Shown: positions 25,925 through 37,687, numbered from the stretch's first letter. The stretch: 64,000 nucleotides of DNA from Proteromonas lacertae (GCA_002245135.1 NGBS01000874.1:62001-126000), one strand, 5' to 3'. The notes: generated by a model not told the origin, from the letters alone. Program-made: numbers and translations.

Positions 25925-27220
25925 ATGGGTCAAGTTGCTTCTCAAATTGACGATTTAGATGATTTAGATCGTCAAGCAGTCTTAAATTATGATTTAACCC
26001 TTCATGGTGTGTGTACTAAGATCAAAATTGGCGGAATTAAGAATATAGTAGTTGTAGTAGGAGCTGGAATTTCCACCTCAGCTGGAATACCTGATTTCAG
26101 AAGTGAAGGAACAGGTATTTATAATAACTTACAAGAATATAATTTACCAACACCTGAATCGATGTTTGATATAAACTATTTCAATGAAAATCCCAAACCC
26201 TTTTATTCTTTCGCCAAGAATTTATTACCAGGTAGTTACTATCCTACATTAGCTCATTACTTTTTGAAATTACTCAGCAACCACAACATACTACAGAAAG
26301 TATATACACAAAATGTAGATACTCTTGAAAGACTAGCAAAAATTCCAGAAGATAAAATATATGAATGTCATGGTAATTTCTCAACAGCACACTGTTCAAA
26401 ATGCAATTTAGCTTGTGATCCAACAATTTTAGTTAATGCAATTAATAATAATAGAGTGTTAAGATGTCTTAATTACCCTAAATGTGATGGTTATATCAAA
26501 CCAGGAATTGTATTTTATGGTGAACAATTGAAATCAGGATTTCAATTAATCAGTGCTACAGATATGATGGCAGCTGATTTGTTGATAATAATGGGTACTT
26601 CCTTAAGTGTAGATCCTTGCGCTAATTTACCCTATCAAGTAGATATGTATTGTCCAAGATTATTGATAAATGGAGAGAATATAGAACCATTTATAACATC
26701 CACAGTAAATAATAAGAATAAGAATTATCGTGATGTTACATGTATTGGAAATATAGATAATATAATCTGTGAATTTGCTAAAGAAATGGGATGGGAAAAT
26801 GAATTATACAAAATTCAAAGAAGAAGTATTAATGAATTAGACAGTCAATATCACCCTGAAAGATTATTTCGTCCATTTCATACTTTTGTTAATGTATTGA
26901 AGAGTTTCTCTCCATTCACACCAAGAGCTGATGATGAAGAAGGAGAAGAAGTGGAAGTAGATGAAGAGGAAAAGCAGAAAAGATTACAAATTAATGAAAG
27001 TGATATAGAAATTGAAGAAGTTGATACTTCAAAACAGAAGGCAAATAGTGAACCATCATCATCATCTTCATCTTCTTCTAATGTTAAACTTGGTAGAGTT
27101 GGAAGTATACTTGAGAATATATATGATGGATTGGAAATTGATGATGATAATGGAATGTATGGATTTAATAATGAAATAGCAAGAAATAATATACCTTATA
27201 TTATACCAACATTCTTTTAA
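25925..27220 (+). CDS. class I sirtuin, SIRT2-like, with N-myristoylation signal
   Basis: A single exon of 431 residues. NAD-dependent deacylase motifs are complete: GAGISTSAGIPDFRSEGTG, TQNVDTLERLA, the general base in CHGNF, four zinc cysteines (CSKCNLAC...CLNYPKC), GIVFYGEQL and GTSLSVDP. The core spans about residues 30-290. The start MGQVASQI fits the N-myristoylation consensus (Gly2, Ser6), so the enzyme may be membrane-bound, unlike most sirtuins. The tail is acidic, then Ser-rich (a run of about nine Ser) and probably disordered. Likely substrates, by family, are acetylated tubulin or histones, but the sequence does not say which. Confidence 0.9.
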   Translation: MGQVASQIDDLDDLDRQAVLNYDLTLHGVCTKIKIGGIKNIVVVVGAGISTSAGIPDFRSEGTGIYNNLQEYNLPTPESMFDINYFNENPKPFYSFAKNLLPGSYYPTLAHYFLKLLSNHNILQKVYTQNVDTLERLAKIPEDKIYECHGNFSTAHCSKCNLACDPTILVNAINNNRVLRCLNYPKCDGYIKPGIVFYGEQLKSGFQLISATDMMAADLLIIMGTSLSVDPCANLPYQVDMYCPRLLINGENIEPFITSTVNNKNKNYRDVTCIGNIDNIICEFAKEMGWENELYKIQRRSINELDSQYHPERLFRPFHTFVNVLKSFSPFTPRADDEEGEEVEVDEEEKQKRLQINESDIEIEEVDTSKQKANSEPSSSSSSSSNVKLGRVGSILENIYDGLEIDDDNGMYGFNNEIARNNIPYIIPTFF

Positions 27221-27441
27221 TAGAAGAACAAGATAGATTAGATATTCCCATTTTTCACTTTTCCTAATTAATAGTCATTTATCTTTTAATATATATTCAT
27301 GTATATTTAATCATTAGTTGATAATATAATTATGATTTAATATATGTAGTATATAGTTTAGTTATGTTATGAAATTGTTTTGATTGTGTTTGTTTTTTAG
27401 AAATATTTAAAAAGAAAAATAAACAATAAAATATTATTAAT

Positions 27442-29322
27442 CTATATTGGATTAGCAAAAATATAAGTTGTATCATCAGGTTGTAACTTTGGAACATTTT
27501 TGGGTTGTGAAAAACTAAAGTCATCATTATCATCATCATCAACATTATTGTCAATCTTTAAATCATTGGGTTTACTAAAGCTAAATTCTCTTGATAAATT
27601 CTCATCACTTCTAACAATCAATTTAGATGGTGTTGGAGAAGAGAAGGAAAATTCTATTACATCGTGTGTTGAAAAAGGAGAATCCATTTCCACTGTACTT
27701 TTATTTGTTTTTATTGATGAAGTAAAAATGCTGTTATTAATAGGGTCAAAGGCAGATAAAGAATTTCTTTTCTTTACATATTCTGTAGCTTCATTAATCT
27801 TTTCAGACAATATTGACATACTGTCATTTATATCTTTATTAACAAATGAAAAATCAATTTTTGTTTTGTTATTATCTTCTTTTTCTTCTTCATTATTATT
27901 ATTACTATTATTATATTGCGAATACAATTTACTAGGAGTTGTTAGTCTATCCAAAGTAGAAAATATTATTTTAGTATCTTTGTTTAAATCAAAATTTAAT
28001 CTTGATTTATCTGATAAAGAAGATGATGAAAATGATAAATTATTAATCTGTTTTGATTCAATTACATTTGGTTTTATTACTTTCGAGGATTTTGAAATTT
28101 CTTCATCCTTTTCGATTGATATGGTTTTGATTCTTTTAGATGGTGGAACTGCTATAATTGTTGTATATGGAATATATTTCAATTTAAAATATCTTTTCTC
28201 TGATTGGATTGGCTTATTTGTTTTGTTTTTATTGATACGTAATTGAAATCTCTTTCTTTTCATTAGATTTGGTGGTTGTTCTATATTTGAATAATATAAA
28301 GGTGTTGATGTTGTTTGAAAATTAAATAATCTTATATTCTTATTCATTTCATTTTTTTCTTCTTTTTTGCTATCTTCGTTTTCTTTTTCGTTTTGACTAT
28401 TCTTTTCATTCTCACTATTAAACTGTTGCATTTTAGTATCACTATCATTTTTTTCATTCTCTGGTATATGTTGGTATAATATAACGCTATTATTATCTTC
28501 ATCATTATCGTTTGATATGTTTAATAGAATATGCATATTACTATCATTGTCTGATGGAGGTGGAACTGGAATGGGAATGCCTTCGTTTGATTCTCCATTT
28601 TGAACATTATTATCTTTACTTTCTTCTTCTACTTCTTCTTCTTTTTCTTCTTCTATTGATGATTTTTCATTCTCTATTTCTTCTTTATTTTCACTATTTT
28701 TTTCTTTCTCTTCTTTTTCTAATTCTTCTAACTCTTCAGGATCAATTATAGTTATATTTGGATCAAACTTATTGCTATTATTATCATTTTCACTCTCTTT
28801 TGATGAAAATAGGTTTGATAAAACATTAGATAATTTTGATTTGATTTTTGACCAAATAGATTCAGATTCTACAAGTACATTTTCTATTGCTTCAACAGGA
28901 ATAATTGTCTCATTTAGATCGATTGATTCTTCTTCCTTCTCATGTTCATTTGGTAGTGCTACAAGCTGATTTTCTTCTTCTTCTTCTATTTTTTCAGATT
29001 CTTTTGGAGTAACTTCCTGATCTGATTCTACTTCCTTCATATCTGTTAATTTTTCATTTTCTTCTGTAGTTTCACTTTCAATTTCTTTATTAAAATCTAC
29101 TTCTTGAGTTTTTTCTATTTCATCATCTAAAATCACATCCTTACTTTTTACTCCTCTTTTAGTTGATTTTTTAGTTGTTGTGTTTGTTTCAGATTTTGAT
29201 TTTGCTGGAGTTTTGATTTTATTGTCATTTAAATCCTTCTTATTGTTTTTAACTGGAGTTTTCTTTGCATTCTTTTTTGTTGCAAGTGTTTTAGTCTTTT
29301 TTACGGCTTTATCTTTTGTCAT
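27442..29322 (-). CDS. acidic low-complexity protein with FSFS repeats
   Basis: A single exon of about 626 residues starting MTKDKAVKK; a TTG 18 bases upstream lies in frame. The N-terminus is Lys/Thr-rich and H1-like (KKTPVKNNKK, KKSTKRGVKSK). The next 250 residues are strongly acidic with Glu runs. The C-terminal third repeats FSFS followed by K/Q/S and P (EFSFSKPN, DFSFSQPK, EFSFSSPTPSK). The composition suggests a disordered nuclear or chromatin protein. Repeated Phe-Ser pairs recall nucleoporin-like docking motifs, but true FG repeats are absent. No family was recognised. Confidence 0.6.
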   Translation of the reverse strand: MTKDKAVKKTKTLATKKNAKKTPVKNNKKDLNDNKIKTPAKSKSETNTTTKKSTKRGVKSKDVILDDEIEKTQEVDFNKEIESETTEENEKLTDMKEVESDQEVTPKESEKIEEEEENQLVALPNEHEKEEESIDLNETIIPVEAIENVLVESESIWSKIKSKLSNVLSNLFSSKESENDNNSNKFDPNITIIDPEELEELEKEEKEKNSENKEEIENEKSSIEEEKEEEVEEESKDNNVQNGESNEGIPIPVPPPSDNDSNMHILLNISNDNDEDNNSVILYQHIPENEKNDSDTKMQQFNSENEKNSQNEKENEDSKKEEKNEMNKNIRLFNFQTTSTPLYYSNIEQPPNLMKRKRFQLRINKNKTNKPIQSEKRYFKLKYIPYTTIIAVPPSKRIKTISIEKDEEISKSSKVIKPNVIESKQINNLSFSSSSLSDKSRLNFDLNKDTKIIFSTLDRLTTPSKLYSQYNNSNNNNEEEKEDNNKTKIDFSFVNKDINDSMSILSEKINEATEYVKKRNSLSAFDPINNSIFTSSIKTNKSTVEMDSPFSTHDVIEFSFSSPTPSKLIVRSDENLSREFSFSKPNDLKIDNNVDDDDNDDFSFSQPKNVPKLQPDDTTYIFANPI

Positions 29323-29398
29323 TATTCTTTTGAATAACAAGCCAAAAGTTTGAGTTATTTTTTTTATTTTTTATTTTCTCGTCTTACACATTGTAATC

Positions 29399-31102
29399 AT
29401 GCAGGTGAAGAATGGAATTGAGACAGTCAATTTATTGAACTGCGATTCAAAAACAAAAGGTATTGATAAAGACGGTTTTTTCGAAATTTGTATATATTTA
29501 TTTCTTCATTTTGATTAGGAGCACTTGTAAACGCCAAATTTGGTGATCAATTTTTGCATTCCAGAATTATAGCTAGAAGTAAGCTGATTCATTTTTATTG
29601 TTATTTAGAAAAGAATCCAGAATCATATTATGTTCATTATTTACCCGTATTAATTCTATTAAAATTATAATAAATAGCTTAATCGTAGAATGGATGCTTG
29701 GATCCAAAAATCAGATATAACGCTTCTTGATGAAGAAATAAAAAGAGTTATAATAGCAGAAGAACTAGCACACAGAGATAAAAAGAGAAAAAAACTGGCA
29801 CAACCAATGCTGGATGAAGCACCATCAGAATTAAGACAAGAAATTGAAGAAGTATTGTTTGATTTATATATATATATATATATATTAATGTTGTAATTCA
29901 TAGGAATTAGACCATGATGAACATGAAGGTATGGATGAAGCATCAATCAGAGAACATGAGGAAGTAACAAAACTGAAAGTATTTATTAATAAATGTTAGT
30001 TTAATCATCATAGAATGTTAGATCAATAGAAATAGGTAAATATATAATGGATGCTTGGTATTTCAGTCCATTTCCAAAGGAATATTATCCAGATGGAATT
30101 ATTGATAGAGTATTTATTAATAGTTATATAGTATAGATATTCTTTTGTGAGTTTTGCCTTTCATTTTTCAAAGATAGAAGAGATTTGATAAATCATGTAA
30201 AGAAATGCACTGCAAAAGTATAATGCCATAATTGTCATTATAATTTTATGTTTATAGTGTCCACCAGGTGATGAAATATATAGAAAAGATAATATTTCAA
30301 TGTTTGAAGTCGATGGAGCTGGAACTTATCAACAACACATTTATTGTCAAGTATAAAAATACTCTATTATTATATAACCAACAATAGAATTTATCATTTT
30401 TAGCAAAGTTATTTTTAGATCACAAAACTTTATATTACGATGTAGATCCTTTCTTTTTCTATTGTATGTGTGAAAGGGATAATAAAGGATATCACATTGT
30501 TGGCTATTTCAGTAAGGAGAAATACAGTGAGCAAGGATATAATTTAGCATGTATCTTAACATTACCTTGCTATCAAAGGAGAGGATTTGGACATTTTTTA
30601 ATTGATTTTTCATATGCATTATCTAAGATTCAAGAGAAAGTTGGTAGTCCAGAAAAACCACTATCAGATTTAGGACAATTGAGTTTTAGAGCTTATTGGA
30701 CAAAGAGTATTGATTATATTTCCATTAATGTATTTTTTATAGTGATTTTAAGAATATTGAGGGATCATAAAGAAGTAACTATTTATGAAATTGCACAACT
30801 CACTTCCATTCTACCTGAAGATATACAGAATACATGCAAATACCTTGGTATTATTGATTTTAAGAATAATGGAAATTATGTGTTCAGTGTTCCAGAGAAA
30901 TTAATAGAAGAAAAACTAAGACCAGTATGAATATATTATAAAAATTATATTTGCATTATAGTTTAAAGAGAAGAAATTGCTGGAAGTTGATCCAAGTTGT
31001 TTAATATGGGAACCATACATTCCACCAGAAGGGAAGTACGACAAATATTCTTTATCCTCTAAAATCAACAAAGAAGAAGTTCCTATGGAAGATAACTCAT
31101 AA
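29399..31102 (+). CDS. MYST histone acetyltransferase (ESA1/TIP60-like)
   Basis: About eleven exons join in phase. A chromo-barrel domain comes first (SYYVHYL across a splice to NRRMDAWI). The MYST C2HC finger follows (FCEFCLSFFKDRRDL, HVKKC), then the acetyl-CoA fold with ACILTLPCYQRRGFG, which holds the catalytic Cys and the acyl-CoA loop, and SPEKPLSDLG with the catalytic Glu. The RAYW motif is followed by an intron, which removes a hydrophobic stretch that would otherwise interrupt the domain. ESA1/TIP60 acetylates histone H4 within NuA4. It is divergent from the FSFS gene, 77 bases apart. Confidence 0.9.
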
Positions 31103-31281
31103 CTTTAATTATATTTTTTATATGGAAGCATTTATATTTTGTCATATTTACATCAAAAATGCGCTGTATTTTTTTGTTTGAATGCTATAAAAGAAAATTT
31201 CAGCTTTTTTATAGGCGAGGCATAAATAGAGAGGAAAACCTAATTATTAGCATAATTGATTTATAATTTTGCTTATTTTTA

Positions 31282-32424
31282 ATGGAGGTATAAATTAATT
31301 AACATAATATTATTGTCATAGTTCACCTCTACTCGTGAAAATTTAGAAAAGATTATGAAAATTCTTGTAGATCGACAGAAAGGATTACATTTTCACTCAG
31401 GAACAGAAGAAGATGGTATTAATCGTTATAGTAATATGTATAGGAAATGAAGATAAGCATATTGATTATTTTAGAGGAAAAGCTTTACTGAAATGGTTTC
31501 AAACACCTGATAATATCAAATATTTGCCATTTAACAATATAACAGCAGATAAAGCAGAATATATAGGTGGTGAATTACTTAGCAATCATTTCATTCATGC
31601 CATTGAGTCTATACCAGATGGTAGAAGGAGATTCATCTATTCAGACTATCAGGAATTCAGTGAAAACAGCGAATTTGCATGCGACTACAAAATACCAGAA
31701 TATTGCAGTCTTTATATGATTTTAGCACTTGCTATTGTAGTTTTGCTTTTATTTACAATGCCATGGTGGCCATATCATATTAAGATCATTGTTTACTACT
31801 TCACTATTTTCTATATTGTCACATTCACCAGTTTATTGATTATTAGATATTCGTTGTATGTATTCTGCTGGGTAATGGGATATTCAGTATGGATATTCCC
31901 TCGTCTCAATGATGATCTTGGTATTGTAGAATCATTTACACCAATTATCTCAATTGAAGTATATTATTGCTTATTTTATCATTATTATGTATATAGAAAA
32001 AGAAAACTAATCCTTTCTTAAGATTAGCCGTATTGGGAGCAATTCTTGCACTTACTTCTTACATCATAACAATGCCAAGAGATTTTTCAAAGTTTATTGA
32101 TGAGAAGAAAGAATGGGTAGGTGACATATTGTCAGGTAGATACATGGGTTTTGATGATTATGATTATAACTATAACAACTATAATTATGATGATAATAAC
32201 TATAATTCCGATGATGTATAATAATATTAATATATGTTTATTTTTATATTTATTAGTACAAGATTGAAGATGATAATGCTGTGAATAATGAAAATGCCTT
32301 GCCAAATGTTGATGATGATGAAGCAAATGGTAAATTTGATGAAAATGATGTTGCTAAAGAAGAGAACAACAACGATAATAACAATAACAATGAAAATAGT
32401 GAAGTTAAAGATAATCCAAACTGA
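31282..32424 (+). CDS. SEC62: ER translocation protein SEC62
   Basis: Five exons; the first holds only the start codon and one more codon (ATG GAG, intron from 31288). The N-terminal winged-helix-like region reads TEEDGNEDKHIDYFRGKAL, with the conserved YFRGK. Two membrane helices follow, including WPYHIKIIVYYFTIFYIV, and the family stretch VWIFPRLNDDLGIVESF. The C-terminus is Asn/Asp/Glu-rich. SEC62 works with SEC61 and SEC63 in post-translational import into the ER. Confidence 0.85.
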
Positions 32425-32549
32425 TTTTTTTCCAAATATCTAATTAATTTGATTTTTATTATTATAGAATGTGTATATGAAGTATTTATAAAGGGTTTTA
32501 TAGTGTTATAAACACATACAGTTGATAATATTCAATAATTAATAAAGAA

Positions 32550-34204
32550 TTACACTGCTTTTACAATCAATTCTTCTTTTTCTTCCTTATTTTCTTCTTT
32601 TCCTCCTTCTTCTTTCTCTCTCTTTTCTTTCTCTTCCTTTTCTCTATCAATGAATCCATAATCTTCTGGAATTTTGAATAATTCTAAATCCATATTCTTT
32701 TTCTCAGCTTCAATCATCTTATAGTAGAAACTCAAAGTGTATTTCAAAGGCAAATCACAATAAACAGGAAAACCTTCTGGAAAACTATTAGCTTTGAAGA
32801 AATTAGTAAAATTCTCGAAATGTCTTACAGATTTTGCTAATACTTGAGCTATAGGAAATATATCTTCAATTGAAAATGGGAAATCTTTACTCATCTGTAA
32901 TTGAGCGTTTATTGTAAATTTAACTTTCTTTATATCGTTGTTCAATACTCTTACTTTCTTATTCAAACATCCTACACCAACATCTAAATCACCAAAACTT
33001 GAAGTTACTTCATTTTTACCACTTATATTCACTGATATTTTTACTTCCTTTTCTACACCAAATGGATGAAGAACAGAAAATTTACCATCATTTATCCATA
33101 TTAAATGTAATACTCCATCTTCTTGAGATTCTATTCTACTTTTATGACTAATTTTTTCAACTCTTTCATTTTCATATACTTTTCCATTTATAGAAGCATG
33201 GAATTCTACTACAAATGTAATACTTCTGTTGTTTATTTCATTAAATTCAAAATCTACTTCTGTACCTTGTTTGCAGTTTATAATTATTTCTTCACTTTTA
33301 TTTGGCTGGATTTTTATTGTACTAGATCTCTTATCATCTCCCATTAAACCAATCAAATCATAAGGTTGTGTAGCAGTTTCACCATTTGGTAAACTAGAAA
33401 TAATAATAGCAATAATAATAATTAATAATTAATACATTAGTGGTTCATCAGATGCTGGTTTTCCAATAAATGTTGTGATTTTTATGTTATACATATCATA
33501 ATACCGAGTATTCCATTTCTTAATCTTTCCTTTCTTTTCATTGTGAAGATATGTTAAAGTTGGTTTAAATGTAGCATCTCTTGTGAATAAATCAAACTAT
33601 TTCATATATAATTATAAATATATAATTATACATAAAATCTTGGTGTTTTCATTTTCATATCAACAATTTCAGGATCTATTACTTCTGTTGATTTATTCTT
33701 TGATGATGAGGATGAACTATCAAAACTTACAGTTTCATATGTTTTCTTTTTATGATTAATTTGATATAATTCACTTTCTACACCTTCTTTATCACTATTT
33801 CCAATGAATAATAAACTAATATGACCTCTTGTTATTGACATACCTTCTATTCCATCAATTGTAACTATTGATTATAACTATAATATATATAATAAATACA
33901 GTCAATTCTTAGATTATCATCTTGTTTATAAATGTCTACTGTATCTTGAGGCAAATAACCATTCACTATCACAATCCATGAATAAAATGCATATTTTAAA
34001 CGAATATGGCCATTTGGACTTGATTTTAATGATTCTGCTATCCCTTCTATTTGTCGTTTCAATTTTTCTTCACCACCTATCATTCTCTTTTCCAAGTATA
34101 ATGACATGAAATCATAATCATTTATTCCTGAAGCAAAGAAATCAGAACTCCAGTTATCTCCATCTTTTACACGACAATTTGCTCCAATCTTTAACAAATA
34201 CTTC

Positions 34205-34256
<52 letters not shown>

Positions 34257-34526
34257 AGCAATTGACACTCTTTTCAACTTCAATGCAACCATGAGTGGAG
34301 TATTTCCACCACAATCAACACTTTCTATACATTCCACACCATTTTTATGTAAATATTTCTTTATTTTATATAAACAGCAATTCTGATATATCATTTCATG
34401 TAATGGATATAATGTCTTATGATTTGATTTACCACATGAACAATAATAATCTTTCAGTTCATTTTCACTACCATTATCATCTTCATTTAATATTGTTTTT
34501 AATGGCAATGATTTCTCTATATCCAT
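32550..34526 (-). CDS. ANKRD13-like protein with GOLD-like insertion
   Basis: Five exons splice in phase. Ankyrin repeats open the protein (YPLHEMIYQ, GGNTPLMVALKLKR). The GPCR-chaperone/ANKRD13 domain follows: YAFYSWIVIVNGYLPQDTVD, NLRIDFTIDGIEGMSITRGH, and at the end DFPFSIEDIFPIAQVLAKS...FPEGFPVYCDLPL, as in human ANKRD13 (FPLSL...LPxGFPVKIEIPLF). Between these blocks sits a beta-rich region of about 110 residues (SEEIIINCKQGTEVDFEF, VLHLIWINDG) that looks like a GOLD domain, an arrangement I do not know from ANKRD13 proteins. The C-terminus is a Lys/Glu run. Likely role: ubiquitin-linked sorting or receptor biogenesis at endosomes or the ER. Intron 34204-34256 is a (TAA)n repeat. Confidence 0.78.
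34208..34255. repeat. (TAA)n microsatellite inside an intron
   Basis: About 16 copies of TAA fill most of the intron 34204-34256 of the ANKRD13-like gene. The splice signals flank the run (GTATTATTATT and ATATAG on the minus strand). Confidence 0.9.
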
Positions 34527-34577
34527 TTTTAATAAATCTATTCATTATTATTGTTATTATTATATTTCATTTATCTA

Positions 34578-35420
34578 TTATATACTTTTAATTTCTTCTT
34601 TTAAAGTTTCAAGATCTATTCTCTCTTCAACATTCAACACTAAAATTCTTTCTAACAGTTTATTGACAGATTTTACAATTTCTTTTTCTTTATCATCTTC
34701 GACTTCTATTTCATCAAATGGATTATATTCACATTTTAATATCTTGTCTTTGATTTCATCTTTATTCTTACCTTCAAAACAGTTTTTATTTGATAATAAA
34801 TAGTATAGAATTGAGCCAAAACTAAAAATATCACTTTTTATACTCAGTTTTTCATTTCTAAAATGTTCAGGAGATAAATAACGAATATTGTCTATATTCA
34901 TATTTTTTAATGGATTTATCAATTTATCTTGATAATAATCAACTAATACTATTTCATTCTTTTCATTTTTCAAAATGTTGGAAGGGTATAACTTACCATG
35001 ATATACACTATTATTGTTCAATTCATCCAAAGCATTCAAAATAGCATTTAGTATATCCTCCAATCCTACATTATTATCCAATGACAAACTCATCTTACTT
35101 AACCAACGGCTTTTTAATATCTTTTTAGAACCATCTTTTAAATCATGTATGGCATATTTCATTAAATGGATATCAGTCACTTTACTGCTTAATTCACGCT
35201 ATATATATACACAATGATATTTATACCAATCTATCAACAATTTCATTACAATCAATTATTTTCATCATATATTCTATACAACAATCATCGGTCACTTTAT
35301 AACTAGGATTATCTTCACTTTCTAAGTATTTTGACATTATTTTAAACATCATATCATCATCTTTAATATTCTAATTATTATATCAAATAGTCTATATACA
35401 ATTATATCACCTACATTCAT
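34578..35420 (-). CDS. protein pseudokinase
   Basis: Two or three exons give about 255 residues. The kinase fold is clear from the C-lobe: IRYLSPEHF in place of the APE segment, SDIFSFGSILYYLLS, and a final Arg-containing segment (NVEERIDLETL). The catalytic loop reads VYHGKLYPSNIL, so the HRD Asp is Gly-Lys instead, and the DFG position reads VDYYQ. No usable glycine loop is seen. It therefore should not be catalytically active; such proteins usually act as scaffolds. The start is uncertain: ATG at 35420 gives MNVGDII and then a 29-base intron, while an ATG near 35470 with a GTAAG donor would give a nearly identical N-terminus. Confidence 0.68.
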
Positions 35421-35543
35421 TTCAAAAAACAAAATGAAAAATACAACCAAAATTATTTTCTTACCCCACATTTTTCATTTTTTCAAAGTAAACTAAAAAG
35501 AACAATATATATATCAAGAAAATCATAATAACATGGTGACTGA

Positions 35544-36223
35544 TTATTTTACATTGGAAAATTCTTTTGATAATTCTTTCTTTTCTTCTTCTGAAATTCC
35601 ATCTATTTTGATTATTTCAATAGATGAAAATGATTTTACAAATGATTTTAATTCTAATTTATCTATATTCTCTTTCACTATTATGGATAATTCATCTAAA
35701 CTATCAAATACTTCTTGATTTTCTTTCATTAATCTCAATTCTTCATCATTTAATTTATTTCCTGATATATTTATCTCTTCTAATAGTTCATAATATTTTA
35801 ATGTTATTATTAATGCTTTTAATCCTCTTTTGTTCATTCTAACATCTATTCAAATAATATACAATATCATCTCTTGAAAAATTATCAATTAGCTTCTCTA
35901 AATCATTATTGTAATAGTTTCTCTTTAGTAGCACTAACTTGTTGTGGAGTATTTTAATTTGTAATGGAATAATAAATTCAAAAAACAGTTCATTCAACAT
36001 TTGGTTATTTTCATATAACTTCAAAATCTTTTCATCAATTCCTACATCCACAATTGTTATCATCTTTATCATTATATCATCTTCCACTTTAACATCCAAA
36101 TCTATCTCGTTAAAACTTCTTACTCTACTTCTTTTTATCTATATATTATATCCATATTTCTCATACATCTCTAGCAAATGGAAAGAGTAACTGTAAACTA
36201 GAAGTTATTGAAAAATTCAACAT
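35544..36223 (-). CDS. leucine-rich-repeat-type protein, frame break in the middle
   Basis: Exon 1 (MLNFSITSSLQLLFPFARD) joins in phase across a 28-base intron to a frame that ends at a TAG at 35839-35841. A second frame, +1 to the first, continues immediately (NKRGLKALIITLKYYELLEE INISGNKL) to 35544. The second part has the LxxLxISGNKL pattern of leucine-rich repeats. Because the downstream frame starts exactly where the first stops and no GTAT/TAG intron restores phase, this is probably one gene with a one-base indel in the sequence, or a decaying gene. Two overlapping genes are less likely. No family more precise than LRR-like. Confidence 0.45.
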
Positions 36224-36334
36224 TTTGTTTATGAAAATAGAGTCGTTACAAATCTTTTCATTTCATTTTATCAACAACAAATAAACAGTTCAAACAGTAA
36301 TATATATAGATTATATATAATTATATTTATAGCT

Positions 36335-36335
36335 G

Positions 36336-36361
<26 letters not shown>
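36335..36361. repeat. (TA)n microsatellite, intergenic
   Basis: A TA run of about 13 copies between the LRR-like gene start (36223) and the 3' end of the Pro/Arg-rich gene (36404). The rest of that gap holds nothing else of note. Confidence 0.85.
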
Positions 36362-36366
<5 letters not shown>

Positions 36367-36403
36367 ATAATAATAAATAATTTGTTAGTAAATTAAAACT
36401 TTT

Positions 36404-37572
36404 TCAAAAAGCAGATTTCGACATATCAAACGATGGAACTCTAGGACTAGTTTGACTCAAATTTACATCCAATTCACCTGGTTGAGTATAAAGTCCTTTC
36501 TGTCTCTTATCACTTATATGACTCAAAGTAGGTCGAGATACTACTTTCTTTAATGGAACACTCCAAACATGTTTGTGGCGAGTAGATAAAACACGATCAT
36601 CATAATCTAAAGCACTTGGATTACCACTATTTATGTCAATAATAATAATAATAATATATTTTATACTTTGATGTTTTAGCATACATTTGCCAAAATGAAC
36701 TATTTCTTATACTCATATCTTCAGGAGGTTTTATAAACGATCCTTTCTTACTACTCTTATCCCAACTGATTGTATGATCAGTTCGAGGTTTCGTTAAAGT
36801 ATAATTTGGATCATATTGTAAACCAACAAATGGAATAACTTCTTCAGGAGGACTGTGGAACTTTTTTGGACATTTCTTTACAAAATTTAAATTTGATTTA
36901 TCACTTTGTCTAGTTATTCGATATCCACTGTCTAAATCATATTCACGATCAGCGGAGTTTTCTACGGCTAAACTCTCTCGAATGTGATTTGCTGGAGGTT
37001 TATCTCGAGATACAGATGTAAATACTGGAGATGGTTTAACAGGAGGTGATTTATTGATAAATTTCTTTAAAGGACGAAATTGGCGAGGAGACTATTTAAT
37101 TCAATAAATATATTAAATATCATGGAGTATATATACTGCAGTTCTCACTTCACTGGGTGGATAATACATCTTATAAGTTGGAGATCTTGGTTCTACTAAA
37201 TCATAAGATACATTCTCATAATAACCAACTGGAGGTACATGTTTCGTTGACATGTAGCGATAATGAGCTTGTCGAGGAACTGATACAAAATTGGAAGTTG
37301 GTCTTTCTCTGTTAGCGTGTCTTCTATTGGAAATTATGATGTTAAAAATATTTTACATACTCTTCTTCTTCAGTAAAAGTGGGTCTTGGAACTTGAGTAC
37401 TAACAAATTAACCAATTTGAATATACGCTGTCTTAGGTTTTAAATCATGAATACCTTCACTTTCTAAACCTGGATAATAATCCCACCAATCATCTATTCT
37501 TGGTGAAGAAGCAAATGGTTTATTAGCTCCTTCGTCTTCAGGAGGAATAACAGTGACTTTATTCTGAATCAT
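36404..37572 (-). CDS. Pro/Arg-rich protein, possibly a ciliary microtubule-associated protein
   Basis: Five exons splice in phase to a protein of about 345 residues starting MIQNKVTVIPPEDEG. It has no globular domain. Short motifs recur: PPED/PPEE, NFVSVPRQ and VFTSVSRDKPP, plus HKHVWSVPLKK and RPTLSHISDKR. Proteins of this kind with repeated Pro/Arg blocks and aromatic anchors are common among microtubule inner proteins of flagella, and CCDC40 shows that the cell has flagella, but I cannot match a named family. It diverges from TGS1 across a promoter of 115 bases. Confidence 0.55.
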
Positions 37573-37687
37573 GGCGCTGTATCTATGTCAATAATACTAA
37601 TATCCAATACGGAAAAGCAGCTGGTATATCTACAGGCATAAAAATATCTCTGTAACAGTCTTACTATCAAACCACGGCTTGATCAGA

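Noticed and set aside
27500-28969. Plus-strand frames rich in Leu/Ser opposite the FSFS gene
   Set aside because: They are antisense shadows of Glu/Lys/Ser-rich coding sequence, with no start context, introns or domain.
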